A DNA stretch of 64,000 nt, taken from an uncultured Altererythrobacter sp. GTDB taxonomy: Bacteria > Pseudomonadota > Alphaproteobacteria > Sphingomonadales > Sphingomonadaceae. A program made the position numbers and the translations under genes. Positions 24,580-35,100 of this stretch are shown here, piece by piece; the stretch's first letter is position 1; every line of letters starts with the position of its first letter. Location: NCBI GenBank assembly GCA_913055875.1, contig CAJXJY010000004.1, positions 124,001 to 188,000 on the forward strand, written 5' to 3'. The notes under the pieces were generated by a model, which was given only the letters and a program-made list of their open reading frames with translations, had not been told where the DNA came from and made no database searches.

Positions 24580-26910
24580 ATGGAATTTTCTCCCACCGCG
24601 CTGGCCCTGATCGGCGTGCTGCTGGCCGTGTGGACGGTTGCGGCGGCGTGGGTGGCGCTGTGGGGCTACGGCAAGGCGCGCCGCGCCGAGGCCGGGCGCC
24701 GCGCTGCCCGGCGGATGGCGCGGATGATCGAGGAGGCTCCCGCGATCCCGATGCTCGTCCGCACCGACGGGAAGATCGAGGCGTCCGACAGGCTGGCGAG
24801 CTGGCTCGATCTCGAATCGATGCCGGGCTACCTGTCGGAACTGTCGGGCGGGGCGGGCAAGGGCCTGACAGAGGCGCAGGTGCGCGAACTGTCCGACAAT
24901 GTCCGCACCACGCAGAAGACGGCCGCGCCGTTCCGGATGGTGGTGACGCAGGCGGGTGCGCGGCGCAGCTTCGCCTTTCGCGGCGTTCTCGCGGATCCGC
25001 AGGTGTCGCCGGGTGGCGCCGCGCTGGTATGGGTGTTCGACTTCAGCGAGAGCGAAAGCGAACTGGCCGATTTGCGCAAGCAGGCGCACCGCGCCAAGGG
25101 CGATTTCGCCGCGCTGGTCGGGTTGATCGAGGCGGCGTCGATCCCGATGTGGTTTCGCGGCCCCGAAGGCGAGTTGCGGCTGGTCAACCAGGCCTATGTC
25201 GACGCGGTCGGCGCCGAGAGTGCCGATAAGGTGGTCGGCGACCAGGTCGAGCTTATCGAGCAGGTCGACGGGCTGACCGCCGCACAGGTGGCGCAGCAGG
25301 CGGCCAGCCAGAAACTTCCCGTCGAGCGGATCGTCGCCTCGACCGTCGACGGGCAGCGCCGCACGATGCGCGTGAGCGACCTGCCGCTCGGCAGGGAAGG
25401 CGTCGCCGGATATGCGGTCGATGTCGAGGAGATGGAAGAACTCGCACGCGAGTTCAAAGCCTTCCGCGAGGCGCAGCGGCGCATCCTCGACCAGCTGTCG
25501 ATCGGCGTGGCGCAATTCGATGCCGAACGCCGCATCGCCTTCGCCAACCAGCCGTTTCGGCGCATCTTCGCGCTCTCGCCCGGCTCGGTCGCGGCGAAGC
25601 TGCCGTTCGCGGACGTCCTCGGCAATGCGCGCGAGGCGGGCAAGACGCCCGAGGTGCGCGACTTTCCCGCCTGGCGCGCCGAGCATGTCGAGTGGTTCGC
25701 CAGCGGGGAAACGCAGGAGGAAGCGTGGCCGCTCTCGGATGGCACGCACCTGCGGATCGTCGCGCAGCCGATGCCCGATGGCGGGCTGGTGCTGATCGCC
25801 GAGGACCGTACCGAACAGCTCGCTCTGTCATCGGCGCGCGACACGCTGCTGCGCACTCGCACCGCGACCTTCGACAGCCTCTACGAGGCGATCGCGGTGT
25901 TCGCGCCCGATGGCCGGTTGCAGCAGTGGAACCGCAGTTTCGCCGGGACCTGGGGGCTCGATCCCGAACTGCTCGACGGGCACCCTTCGGCCGAAGACCT
26001 GCTCGAAGCGATCGCGCCCAACCTCCACCGTCCGAAGCAGGCCAAGGGCATCGGCGAGGTGATCCGCGCCGCGACGCTAGACCGCAAGGAGCAGGGGGGG
26101 CGGATCGTGCTGTCCGACGGGCGCACGCTCGAATTCGCCGGCGTCCCGCTGCCCGACGGCAACGGGTTGCTTACCGTGCTCGACGTGACCGCAAACGAGC
26201 AGGCAGAAGCGGCGCTGCGCGAGCGTAATCTCGCGCTCGAGCAGGCGGACGAGGTCAAGACCCGCTTCCTCGCCAACATGTCCTACGAATTCCGCACGCC
26301 GCTGACCTCGATCGGCGGGTTTGCCGAATTGCTGCAGACCGGCGCGGCGGGCGAGCTGAGCGAACAGGCCGGCGAATACGTCGCGGCGATCATCGAATCG
26401 GTCGCGCGGCTGACCCAGCAGGTCGAGAACGTGCTCGACCTGTCGCAGAGCGAGGCCGGGCTGCTGCCGCTGGCGAAGGAGCGGGTCGACCTGTTTCCCT
26501 TTGCGACGCAGGTGGTGCGCGAGCGCGAGCAGGCGATCGTCGACAAGGGGATCAATCTCGAACTGCGTGGCAGCAAGGCGAGCGGCTCTCTCGAGGCCGA
26601 TCCGCGCCAGCTCGGCAAGGCGGTCGGCCAGATTCTCGACAACGCGGTTGCCGGCACGCCGAAGGGCGGGAAGATTCTCGTGGACCTCTCAAAGGCGAAG
26701 GGCATCGCGCGGATCGTCATCTCGGACAATGGCAAGGGCATGAGCAAGGACGAGCTGGCGCAGGCGCAGAAGGCCGCTGCGGGCGACGGCGGCCGGAAGC
26801 AGGGCCTCGGCATTCATCTCGCGCGCCAACTGGTCGAGGCGCATGGCGGCACGCTCGACATCCTCTCGCGCAAGGGCGAGGGGACGACGGTGACCATCGC
26901 GCTGCCGTGA
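24580..26910 (+). CDS. divL: DivL-type tyrosine pseudo-histidine kinase
   Basis: 776-residue sensor-kinase homologue. One N-terminal membrane helix (about residues 7-29) is followed by PAS-like domains (about 50-155, 175-285, 295-410 and 425-540), then a dimerisation helix and an ATPase domain. The phosphoacceptor box reads ANMSYEFRTPLTSIGGF: Tyr569 stands where kinases have His (TAC at 26284). This is the hallmark of DivL, which in Caulobacter regulates CckA and thus CtrA. The ATP site is kept (QILDNAVAG, SDNGKGMS, GLGIHLARQL). Synteny with tsaE-amgK-murU-addBA supports the name. The four-PAS layout is my reading of the sequence. Confidence 0.9.
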   Translation: MEFSPTALALIGVLLAVWTVAAAWVALWGYGKARRAEAGRRAARRMARMIEEAPAIPMLVRTDGKIEASDRLASWLDLESMPGYLSELSGGAGKGLTEAQVRELSDNVRTTQKTAAPFRMVVTQAGARRSFAFRGVLADPQVSPGGAALVWVFDFSESESELADLRKQAHRAKGDFAALVGLIEAASIPMWFRGPEGELRLVNQAYVDAVGAESADKVVGDQVELIEQVDGLTAAQVAQQAASQKLPVERIVASTVDGQRRTMRVSDLPLGREGVAGYAVDVEEMEELAREFKAFREAQRRILDQLSIGVAQFDAERRIAFANQPFRRIFALSPGSVAAKLPFADVLGNAREAGKTPEVRDFPAWRAEHVEWFASGETQEEAWPLSDGTHLRIVAQPMPDGGLVLIAEDRTEQLALSSARDTLLRTRTATFDSLYEAIAVFAPDGRLQQWNRSFAGTWGLDPELLDGHPSAEDLLEAIAPNLHRPKQAKGIGEVIRAATLDRKEQGGRIVLSDGRTLEFAGVPLPDGNGLLTVLDVTANEQAEAALRERNLALEQADEVKTRFLANMSYEFRTPLTSIGGFAELLQTGAAGELSEQAGEYVAAIIESVARLTQQVENVLDLSQSEAGLLPLAKERVDLFPFATQVVREREQAIVDKGINLELRGSKASGSLEADPRQLGKAVGQILDNAVAGTPKGGKILVDLSKAKGIARIVISDNGKGMSKDELAQAQKAAAGDGGRKQGLGIHLARQLVEAHGGTLDILSRKGEGTTVTIALP

Positions 26911-26925
26911 CAATCGCCACCTATC

Positions 26926-26995
26926 CGTTCGCCCTGAGCCTGTCGAAGGGCGCTGGTGCCAGGCCAGCGTGCTTCGACAGGATCGGCACGAACGG
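26926..26995. repeat. inverted-repeat element (CTGAGCCTGTCGAAGGG family), copy 2
   Basis: The left arm CGTTCGCCCTGAGCCTGTCG (AAGGG continues) is at 26926-26950 and the right arm CTTCGACAGGATCGGCACGA (ACGG continues) at 26972-26995. The 21-bp centre GCTGGTGCCAGGCCAGC is itself a hairpin. It separates divL from tsaE. Confidence 0.85.
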
Positions 26996-27010
26996 GGTTT
27001 GGGGTTGCAG

Positions 27011-27448
27011 ATGAGAATCGAACTGCCCGACCTTGCCGCGATGTATGCGCTGGGCGCCAAGATCGTGCATGAGTTGCGGCCGGGAGACGTAGTGGCGCTT
27101 TCCGGCGGCCTCGGTGCCGGCAAGACCACGCTTGCTCGCGCGATCCTCGCCGAGCTGGGGCACGAGGGCGAGGTGCCGTCGCCGACCTTCACCATCGTCG
27201 AAACCTACGACTCGCTCGATCCGCCCGTCGTCCACGCCGATTTCTACCGTCTCGAACGCGCCGCGGAAGCGCAGGAGATCGGCCTCGACGACTACCGCGA
27301 AGGTGCCGCGCTGCTCGCCGAGTGGCCCGACCGGGCCGGCGGGTTCGCGCATGAGCCGGGCTGCCTGTCGATAACACTGGAAATCGTGGAGCAGGGGCGG
27401 ATTGCGATTGTCGAGCGCGGTGCGGATTGGGTAGGGCGCCTGGCATGA
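27011..27448 (+). CDS. tsaE: tRNA threonylcarbamoyladenosine ATPase TsaE
   Basis: 145-residue P-loop ATPase that works with TsaB, TsaC and TsaD to make t6A37 in ANN-reading tRNAs. The Walker A sequence SGGLGAGKTTLARAIL is at about residues 34-49. The family blocks VPSPTFTIVETY and VVHADFYRLE follow, and the C-terminal WPDRAG is typical. The stop overlaps the amgK ATG (ATGA). Confidence 0.95.
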   Translation: MRIELPDLAAMYALGAKIVHELRPGDVVALSGGLGAGKTTLARAILAELGHEGEVPSPTFTIVETYDSLDPPVVHADFYRLERAAEAQEIGLDDYREGAALLAEWPDRAGGFAHEPGCLSITLEIVEQGRIAIVERGADWVGRLA

Positions 27449-28434
27449 GCGACCTGCCTGACGGCCTGCACGATTTCCTGCACCGCGCCGGTTGGGGCGA
27501 TGCCGCGATCGACCCGATCCCGGGCGATGCCTCCTTCCGCCGCTATTTCCGTGTCGGCAAAGGCGATCGCAAGGCGATGCTGATGCACGCCCCGCCGCCC
27601 GAGGAGGATTCCCAGCCGTTTCTCGATGTCGCGGAGTGGCTCGCCGATCACGGTCAGCGCGCGCCCGCGATCCATGCCGCCGACAGCGCGGCAGGGTGGG
27701 TGCTGCTGGAGGATTTCGGCGATGCCCGCATGCGCGACTGGCTCGACGGCAATCCGGGCGGCGAGGAAGCCTCCTACGCCGAGGCGATCGACGCGCAGGT
27801 GCGGCTGCACCGCGAACCCGCCGGACCGTTCGATGCCTACGACATGGATGTCTACCAGCGCGAGGCCGGGCTGCTGACCGAATGGTATTGCCCGGCAATG
27901 GGACTCTCGGTCGACGAGGACGGGTACCGGGCGGCATGGGACGAAGCGCTCGGCCCGCTGGTCGATCGCCAGCAGCCGGGCGTGACGGTGCTGCGCGACT
28001 ACCATGCCGAGAACATCATGCTGCTCTCGCCGCGCGCTGATGGATCGGGCGAGCAGGGGCTGATCGATTTCCAGGACGCGCTGGTCGGTCACCCGGCCTA
28101 CGACCTCGTCAGCCTGCTGCAGGACGCGCGGCGCGACGTCTCGCCGGAACTGGAGCGTCGGATGCTCGACCGCTACATCGCCGCCGCCGATCCGGGGCCG
28201 GAGTTCGAAGCCGACTACGCACGGCTCGGTGCGCAGCGCAACGCGAAGATCGTCGGTATTTTCACCCGGCTCGCCAGACGCGACGGCAAGCAGCGCTATC
28301 TCTCGATGATCCCGCGTGTGTGGGAAGCGATGGAGCGCGATTTGCGGCATCCCGCGCTGGCGCCGGTGGAGGCATGGTTTGCGGCCAACATCCCGCAGGA
28401 AATCCGCGATACGTTCGGAGGCGAAATCCAGTGA
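27445..28434 (+). CDS. amgK: N-acetylmuramate/N-acetylglucosamine kinase AmgK
   Basis: 329-residue aminoglycoside-phosphotransferase-fold kinase. With MurU next to it, the expected role is anomeric phosphorylation of MurNAc and GlcNAc recovered from the wall, bypassing de novo UDP-MurNAc synthesis and giving intrinsic fosfomycin tolerance in other species. The catalytic loop is VLRDYHAENIMLL and the metal site GLIDFQDALVGHPAYDLVSL, both canonical. ATG 27445 overlaps the tsaE stop; a TTG at 27427 is less likely. The stop overlaps murU GTG. Confidence 0.92.
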   Translation: MSDLPDGLHDFLHRAGWGDAAIDPIPGDASFRRYFRVGKGDRKAMLMHAPPPEEDSQPFLDVAEWLADHGQRAPAIHAADSAAGWVLLEDFGDARMRDWLDGNPGGEEASYAEAIDAQVRLHREPAGPFDAYDMDVYQREAGLLTEWYCPAMGLSVDEDGYRAAWDEALGPLVDRQQPGVTVLRDYHAENIMLLSPRADGSGEQGLIDFQDALVGHPAYDLVSLLQDARRDVSPELERRMLDRYIAAADPGPEFEADYARLGAQRNAKIVGIFTRLARRDGKQRYLSMIPRVWEAMERDLRHPALAPVEAWFAANIPQEIRDTFGGEIQ

Positions 28435-29147
28435 CCAGGCTCGCCTCCGACACCGCGATGGTGATGGCCGCCGGGCTCGGCAAGCGGATGCGGCCGCTCA
28501 CCGCGGCGCAGCCCAAGCCGCTGGTGCGGGTCGCGGGCAAGCCGTTGATCGACCATGCCCTCGACCGGCTCGCGGAGGCCGGCGTGGCGAAAGCGGTGGT
28601 TAACGTCCACTACCTCGCCGACGCGCTCGAAGCGCATCTCGGCGAGCGCCGGGCGCCCGCAATCGCCATTTCCGACGAGCGCGGGGAACTGCTCGAAACC
28701 GGGGGCGGGATGGTCAAGGCGCAGAAGCACCTGCCCGACCCGTTCTTCTGCCTCAACGCCGACAATATCTGGCTCGACGGCCCGCGCGACGCCTTTGCGG
28801 ATTTGTCGGCGCGCTGGGATGTGGAGCTGATGGATGCGCTGCTGCTGGTGGTGCCGCACTCGCGCGCGAGCAATTTCTCCGGGCTGGGCGATTTTCACCT
28901 CGACGCGTACGGAAGGATCACACGCCGCCGCTCGGGGCGGGTCGCGCCGTTCATCTACACCGGCATCCAGATCCTCAGCCATCGCCTGCTGCGCGACGCG
29001 CCCGATGGCCGATTCGGCACCATGACGCTGTGGGAGCGCGCGATCGCCGAGGAGCGTCTCTACGGCCTGCCGTTCACCGGGCAATGGTTCGAAGTCGGCA
29101 CGCCGCAGGCGATCCGGCCGACCGAGGAAGCGCTCGGGAGTGTCTGA
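28431..29147 (+). CDS. murU: N-acetylmuramate alpha-1-phosphate uridylyltransferase MurU
   Basis: 238-residue nucleotidyltransferase that makes UDP-MurNAc from MurNAc-1-phosphate and UTP. The nucleotide-binding start MVMAAGLGKRMRPLTAAQPK (PLV follows) is at about residues 10-32, and LNADNIW provides the metal-binding Asp. The GTG at 28431 overlaps the amgK stop (GTGA), which shows tight coupling with its pathway partner. Family members are often annotated only as sugar nucleotidyltransferases; the neighbour makes MurU the best call. Confidence 0.92.
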   Translation: MTRLASDTAMVMAAGLGKRMRPLTAAQPKPLVRVAGKPLIDHALDRLAEAGVAKAVVNVHYLADALEAHLGERRAPAIAISDERGELLETGGGMVKAQKHLPDPFFCLNADNIWLDGPRDAFADLSARWDVELMDALLLVVPHSRASNFSGLGDFHLDAYGRITRRRSGRVAPFIYTGIQILSHRLLRDAPDGRFGTMTLWERAIAEERLYGLPFTGQWFEVGTPQAIRPTEEALGSV

Positions 29148-32103
29148 GAGGGACGGCCCGGAAATCTACTCCATCGCCGCGCATCGCGGCTTTGCCGATG
29201 CGCTCGTCGCGGGACTGGTGCCGCGTTATGCCGATCCCGATCTCGGCCTCGCCCGGCTGACCCTGCTGCTGCCGTCGAACCGCGCGATGCGCACGGTGCA
29301 GGAGGCCTTCATCCGCCATTTCGGAGCCGAGGGGCAGAAGGGCATGCTGATGCCACGCATGGCCACCGTCGGCGATCTCGACCTCGACGAGACGCTCGGC
29401 AGCCTGCTCGATCCGCTCGGCGCGAGCGATATCGCGCCCGCCGCCGATCCGACCTTTCGCTGGCTGCGGCTTGCCGAAATCCTGCGCGAGCAGATGGAGG
29501 AGCCGCCGAAAGGGAGCGCGCTGCTGCGGCTCGCGGGCGAAATGGCGCGCGCGATGGACCGGCTGCTGGCCGAGGAGATCGGCCCGGAGGAATTGCTGAG
29601 CGACCGCGTGCTCGACCTGTTCGAGCGCGACCTGTCCGAACACTGGCGGCAGAACCTCCACCTGTTCGCCACGGTCCAGCGCATCTGGCTCGCCGAATTG
29701 CAGGAGCGCGGCGAGGTCGACGCCTCGCAGCGGCGCAACCTGCTGTTCCGCCGTGCGGCCGAGCGCTGGAAGGCCGAGCCGCCGGCGACCCCGATAATCG
29801 CTGCGGGCGTCACCAGCGCCGCGCCCGCATTGGCCCGGCTGCTCCGCGTGGTGGCCGACCTGCCGCAGGGCGCGGTGATCCTGCCCGATCTCGACCTCGC
29901 GATGGACGATGCGGTGTGGGCCGAGCTCGGCACTGCGGGCGCGCCCGAAAATGCGGGCGATCCACCGTTCGGGCGCGACGACGCGGTGACGCATCCGCAA
30001 TACCATCTGAAGCTGCTGCTCAACCGGATGGGCGTCGCGCGCGGCGAAGTCCGGCCCTGGCACCGGCGCGGGCTGGCCGCCGCCGATCCCGACCGCAGCC
30101 ATGCCATCTCCAGCCTGTTCCTCCCGCCCGAAGCGAGCAGGAGCTGGGTCGACCTGCCCGCCGACAAACGCCGCCTTGCTGCGGTACGGCTGGTCGAGGC
30201 GGCGCATCCCGAACACGAGGCGCAGGCGCTCGCTTTGCTGGTGCGCGAGGCGCTGGAGGAGACGGAAAAGCGCGTCGCGCTGGTCACGCCCGACCGCAAT
30301 CTCGCGCAGCGCGTGGCACGGCATTTGCGGCGGTGGAATATCCAGGCCGACGACACGGCGGGTGTGCCGCTGTCGAACACGCCCGCGGGGCGGCTGTTCC
30401 TGCTGCTGGCCGAAGTTGCGAGCGAGCAGGCCGCCCCGGTGGCGCTGACGGCATTGCTCGAACACCCGCTGGTGCGGTTCGGAGACGAACGCCGCGAATG
30501 GCTGGAGAACGTACGTGCATTCGAGCTCGAACTGCGCGGTCCGCGTCCGGCACCGGGCCCGGCGCCGCTCGCCGAGGCGGCGCGCGAGGCGCAGGTGACG
30601 GACTGGTGGGCTGATGCTGCAGCAATACTTGAACCTCTGCCGGGCGAGGAGGAGGGCGCTCCGCTGACCGACCTGCTCGACCGGCTTGCCGCGGCGGGCG
30701 AGGCGCTGTGCGGCGAGCAACTGTGGGCGCGCGAGGACGGGCGGGCGCTCGCGCGGTTTGTCGAGGACTTGCGGCTGCAGGCGCGCGCGGTCGGCACCCG
30801 GCTCGATACCGGCGATCTCGACGCGGCGATGCGCGATGCAATGGAGCAGGTCGCGGTGCGGCCGCCTTATGGCGGGCATCCGCGGGTCGCGATCTACGGG
30901 TTGCTCGAAGCGCGGATGGCGCGCGCCGACCTGGTGCTGTGCGGCGGGCTCAACGAGGGCACCTGGCCGGCGCGCTCGGCGACCGACCCTCTGCTCGCGC
31001 CGCCGGTGCTGCGCGCGCTCGGCGTGCCGGGGGCGGATTTCCGCATCGGGCTGGCGGGCCACGATCTCGCTGCGATGCTCGGCGCGCCCGAAGTGGTGCT
31101 GAGCCGGTCGCAGCGCGACGAGAGCGGCCCGGCGATCCCCTCGCGCTTCCTGTTGCGCGTGCGCGCGCTGCTCGGCGAGGACCTGCTCGACAGGCACACC
31201 GACGACCGCCCCACCGAATGGGCCCGCGCGATCGACGCCGCTACCGAGAAGCCGCCGCTCTATCCGCGCCCCGAACCGATGCCCTCCGCCGAGCAGCGCA
31301 CGGTGCGCGTCAGTGTGACCGCGCTCGACCGGCTGCGCTCCGACCCGTACCAGTTCTACGCTTCGGCGATCCTGCGCCTCGCCGAACTCGACGCGCTCGA
31401 CGCCGATCCGACGCCCGCATGGCAAGGCGAGGTGGCGCATGCGATCCTCGAACGCTGGCACAAGGGAGAGGGCGACCTCGCCGCCATCGCCGACGACGAA
31501 CTGGCCGCAATGAACGCGCACCCGCTCACCCGTGCGCTGTGGCGCCCGAGGCTGTTGCGCGCGCTCGAATGGGTCGAGAGCACCATTGCCGCCGACCCTT
31601 CGCGTAGCCCGCAGCTGTTCGAGACCTGGGGCCGGATGGAGACGAAGGGCATCGAGATATTCGGGCGCATCGACCGGCTCGACCGGCTCGAGGACGGCAG
31701 CTTCGCGGTGATCGACTACAAGACCGGCCGTCCGCCGAGCGGGGCGCAGGTCGAGGCGGGTTACGCGCTCCAGCTCGGCACGCTCGGGCTGATGGTCGAG
31801 GCCGGCGGGTTCGAAGGTGCCGAAGGGAAGGCGAGCCGGTTCGAATACTGGTCGCTGGCGCGCAACGACCGGAGTGAGACGGGGTTCGGTTTCGTCGCCA
31901 CGCCGATCCTCGAAGGCAACAAGCGCAGCGGCATTCCGCCCGAGGAATTCCTGCCGCAGGCGCAGGACTATCTCGACGAGGCGCTCGATACGTGGATTCT
32001 CGGCGATGCGCCGTTCACCGCGCGGCTCAATCCGGATGCGCCGGGCTATGCGACCTTCGACCAGCTGATGCGGCTCGACGAGTGGATGGGGCGCGAGACG
32101 TGA
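29140..32103 (+). CDS. addB: double-strand break repair protein AddB
   Basis: 987-residue subunit of the AddAB helicase-nuclease (alphaproteobacterial type), the functional equivalent of RecBCD. The helicase-like N-terminal two thirds has degenerate motifs (LTLLLPSNRAMRTVQEAF) and the C-terminal RecB-family nuclease has FAVIDYKTGRPPSGAQ with Asp and Lys of the PD-(D/E)XK site. GTG 29140 starts 8 bp before the murU stop ends. The addA start overlaps its stop. Confidence 0.95.
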   Translation: MSERDGPEIYSIAAHRGFADALVAGLVPRYADPDLGLARLTLLLPSNRAMRTVQEAFIRHFGAEGQKGMLMPRMATVGDLDLDETLGSLLDPLGASDIAPAADPTFRWLRLAEILREQMEEPPKGSALLRLAGEMARAMDRLLAEEIGPEELLSDRVLDLFERDLSEHWRQNLHLFATVQRIWLAELQERGEVDASQRRNLLFRRAAERWKAEPPATPIIAAGVTSAAPALARLLRVVADLPQGAVILPDLDLAMDDAVWAELGTAGAPENAGDPPFGRDDAVTHPQYHLKLLLNRMGVARGEVRPWHRRGLAAADPDRSHAISSLFLPPEASRSWVDLPADKRRLAAVRLVEAAHPEHEAQALALLVREALEETEKRVALVTPDRNLAQRVARHLRRWNIQADDTAGVPLSNTPAGRLFLLLAEVASEQAAPVALTALLEHPLVRFGDERREWLENVRAFELELRGPRPAPGPAPLAEAAREAQVTDWWADAAAILEPLPGEEEGAPLTDLLDRLAAAGEALCGEQLWAREDGRALARFVEDLRLQARAVGTRLDTGDLDAAMRDAMEQVAVRPPYGGHPRVAIYGLLEARMARADLVLCGGLNEGTWPARSATDPLLAPPVLRALGVPGADFRIGLAGHDLAAMLGAPEVVLSRSQRDESGPAIPSRFLLRVRALLGEDLLDRHTDDRPTEWARAIDAATEKPPLYPRPEPMPSAEQRTVRVSVTALDRLRSDPYQFYASAILRLAELDALDADPTPAWQGEVAHAILERWHKGEGDLAAIADDELAAMNAHPLTRALWRPRLLRALEWVESTIAADPSRSPQLFETWGRMETKGIEIFGRIDRLDRLEDGSFAVIDYKTGRPPSGAQVEAGYALQLGTLGLMVEAGGFEGAEGKASRFEYWSLARNDRSETGFGFVATPILEGNKRSGIPPEEFLPQAQDYLDEALDTWILGDAPFTARLNPDAPGYATFDQLMRLDEWMGRET

Positions 32104-35100
32104 GCGGGCCCAAAAACACTGGACGGGTGTATCCGCTCGCCGGCAACCAGGCGCTCGCCGCCGATCCTCAGGACAGCGTGTGGCTGTCGGCCTCGGCCGG
32201 GACCGGCAAGACGCAGGTGCTGTCCGCGCGGGTCTTGCGGCTGCTCTTGCGCAAGGACGTCGCGCCCGAGCAGATATTGTGCCTGACCTTCACCAAGGCG
32301 GGCGCAGCGGAAATGGCGGTGCGCGTCAACGAGGTGCTGGCGAACTGGGTGCGGATGAAGCCCGAGGCGCTGGCGAGCGACCTCAAGGCGATCGGCGCGC
32401 CGTTCGATCCCGAGACGCAGGCGCGCGCGCGGACATTGTTCGCCAAGGTGCTCGACTGCCCCGGCGGGGGGCTGCGGATCGACACCATCCACGCTTTCTC
32501 GCAATGGCTGCTCGCTGCCTTTCCCGAGGAGGCCGGACTGGTCCCGGGCACGCGCCCGATGGAGGACCGCGACCGCGATATCCTCGCCCACGAAACGCTC
32601 GCCGCGATGCTGGTCGAATGGGAGCAGGCCGATGAGCGCGCGCTGATCGACATGGTCGAATTGCTCAGCATGCGGATGGGCGCCGACGGCGTGCGTCGCT
32701 GGCTGATGCGCTGCGCCGCGGCGCGCGAGGCCTGGTCCGGGGCCGGCAGCTGGCAGGACGGCGATATCGAGCCGCGGGTGAAGCGGCTGATCGGGCTCGC
32801 CGCCGATGCGGGCGAGGATGCAGTCGCTGAGCTGTGCACCGACGATGTGTTCGACATCGAGGGGCTAAAGCTGTGCCTTTCCGCCAACCGTGCGTGGGGC
32901 ACTCCTACCGCGCAAAAGAGCATCGATGCGATCGAAGCTTGGCAAGCGGCGGATCCGGCGGCGCGCGTCGCGCTGTCCGACGAACTGCGCCGCGCGCTGT
33001 TCACGCTGAAGGACGAGCCGCGCGCGCTCAAATCGCTCGAGAAGCACGAGAGCATGTATGCCGAGGCTGCAGGCGCTGTGCTGGCGTCGCTGTCGCGCAT
33101 ATCCGAACTGCAGGCCCTGCTCGCGCTGGTCGAATTGCTGGTTCCGGCGCTCACCGTCGGCCGCCGTTTCGCGTTGCGCTGGGAGGAGGCGAAGACGCGC
33201 GAGGGGCTGATCGATTTCGACGACCAGATCCGCCGCGCCGCCGCGCTGCTGGCGCGCTCGGAGATGGCCGAGTGGATCCGCTTCAAGCTCGACCGGCGCT
33301 TCGACCATATCCTGATCGACGAGGCGCAGGACACAAACAAGGCGCAATGGTCGATCATCCGCGCGCTGACCGACGATTTCTTCTCCGGCGAGGGGCAGCG
33401 TGAGGGCAGGCAGCGCACCATCTTCGTGGTCGGCGACTACAAGCAGGCGATTTTCGGCTTCCAAGGTACGAGCCCGGAGAATTTCGAGACTGCGCGCGCG
33501 CATTTCGACCGGATCATGCGGGATGCCGCCGCCAATGCGGCGCAATTACGCCCGCCGGTCGGGGCGCGCGAATTGCAGAGCCTCGGCCTCGGGCGTTCCT
33601 ACCGCACCGCGCAGCCGGTGCTCGACTTCGTCGACAAGGCGATCGCGGCGATCGGGCCGGAGAATTTCGGTCTCGCCGACGATCCCGACCGGCACGAAGG
33701 CGACGAGCGCCCCGGCGAAGTGGTGCTGTGGAAGCCGGTCGACGGCCAGCCCGGTGACGACGGCGACACGGGTCCGGAGGAATGGATCTCCGAGCCCGAG
33801 CGGATCATGGCCGACCGGATCGCGGCGCAGGTCAAGGCCTGGATCGGGTCCTACCCGCTGGTCAAGGGCACCAGGCGCACCGCCGGGCCCGGCGATATCA
33901 TGGTGCTGGTCAGGAAGCGCCGCGAACTGGCCGGGCTGATCGTCGCGCGACTCTATGCCGCGGGGGTGCCGGTGGCGGGGGTCGACCGGCTGCGGCTCGG
34001 CGCGCCGCTGGCGGTGAAGGACCTGATGGCGGCGCTGCGCTTCGCGGCGCAGCCGCTCGACGATCTCAGCCTCGCCAACCTGCTCGTCTCGCCGATCGTC
34101 GGCTGGAGCCAGCAGCAATTGCTCGACCATGGCTGGCGCGAGAAGGGCGTGCGTCTGTGGGATCACTTGCGCCGGTCGGAGCATCCCGAGGCGATGGCGG
34201 TGGCTGACAGGCTGCGCGACCTGCTGCGGCTGGCCGATATCGAGCCGCCGCAGGGGCTGCTCTACTGGATGCTGGTCGGGCCGTGGCAGGCGCGGCGCAG
34301 GCTGGTCGCGCGGCTCGGCAGCGAGGCGAACGATCCGATCGACGAATTGCTCAACGCCGCCTCTGCCTATGCCGCATCGCACACCGCCAGCCTCGCGGGA
34401 TTCATCCACTGGTTCGATGCGGGCGAGGGCGAGCTCAAGCGCGAGGCGGGTGCGGGCGAGGGGCTGGTGCGGGTGATGACCGTGCACGGTTCGAAAGGGT
34501 TGCAGGCGCCGATCGTGATCCTCGCCGACGCGACCGGCAATCCCGACACTTCGCCGGTGCGCGGACTGTCGCTGCGCGAGGAACTGCCGGGCGGGGAAGG
34601 GCGCTCGATCCCGCTCCCCGGCCTGCGCGGTGAGGAACGGGTCGGGCGGATCGCCGCGGCCGAAGGGGCGGCGAGGGCGGCCGAGCGGCAGGAGCACTGG
34701 CGGCTGCTCTACGTTGCGATGACGCGCGCGGAGGAGGCGCTGTTCGTCGGTGGCGCGCTCGGTGCGCGCGAGGATGAACCGGCGCCCGACAGCTGGTACG
34801 CCCGCCTGGCGCCGCTGGTCGCAAGCGAGCCGGTCGAGGACCCGGTCTGGGGCGAGGCGGCCCAATGGGGCGAGAAGGCAGCCGGACAGGCGGCCAGCGC
34901 GGACGGCGGCGTCGCGGCATCGGCGGACCTGCCCCAATGGGCCCGCACGCCGATCGGCCCCGAACCGCGCCCCCCGCGTCCGCTCGCGCCGTCGTCTGCG
35001 GGCGAGGAGAGGGGAGCCGATCCGCCACTCCCGCCCGAGGCTTTGGCTGCCGCTGCACGGCGAGGGGTGCTGATCCATGCGTTGCTCGAACGCTTGCCCG

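Noticed and set aside
29074-31521. 815-codon minus-strand frame opposite addB
   Set aside because: Shadow of addB with repetitive composition and no motif.
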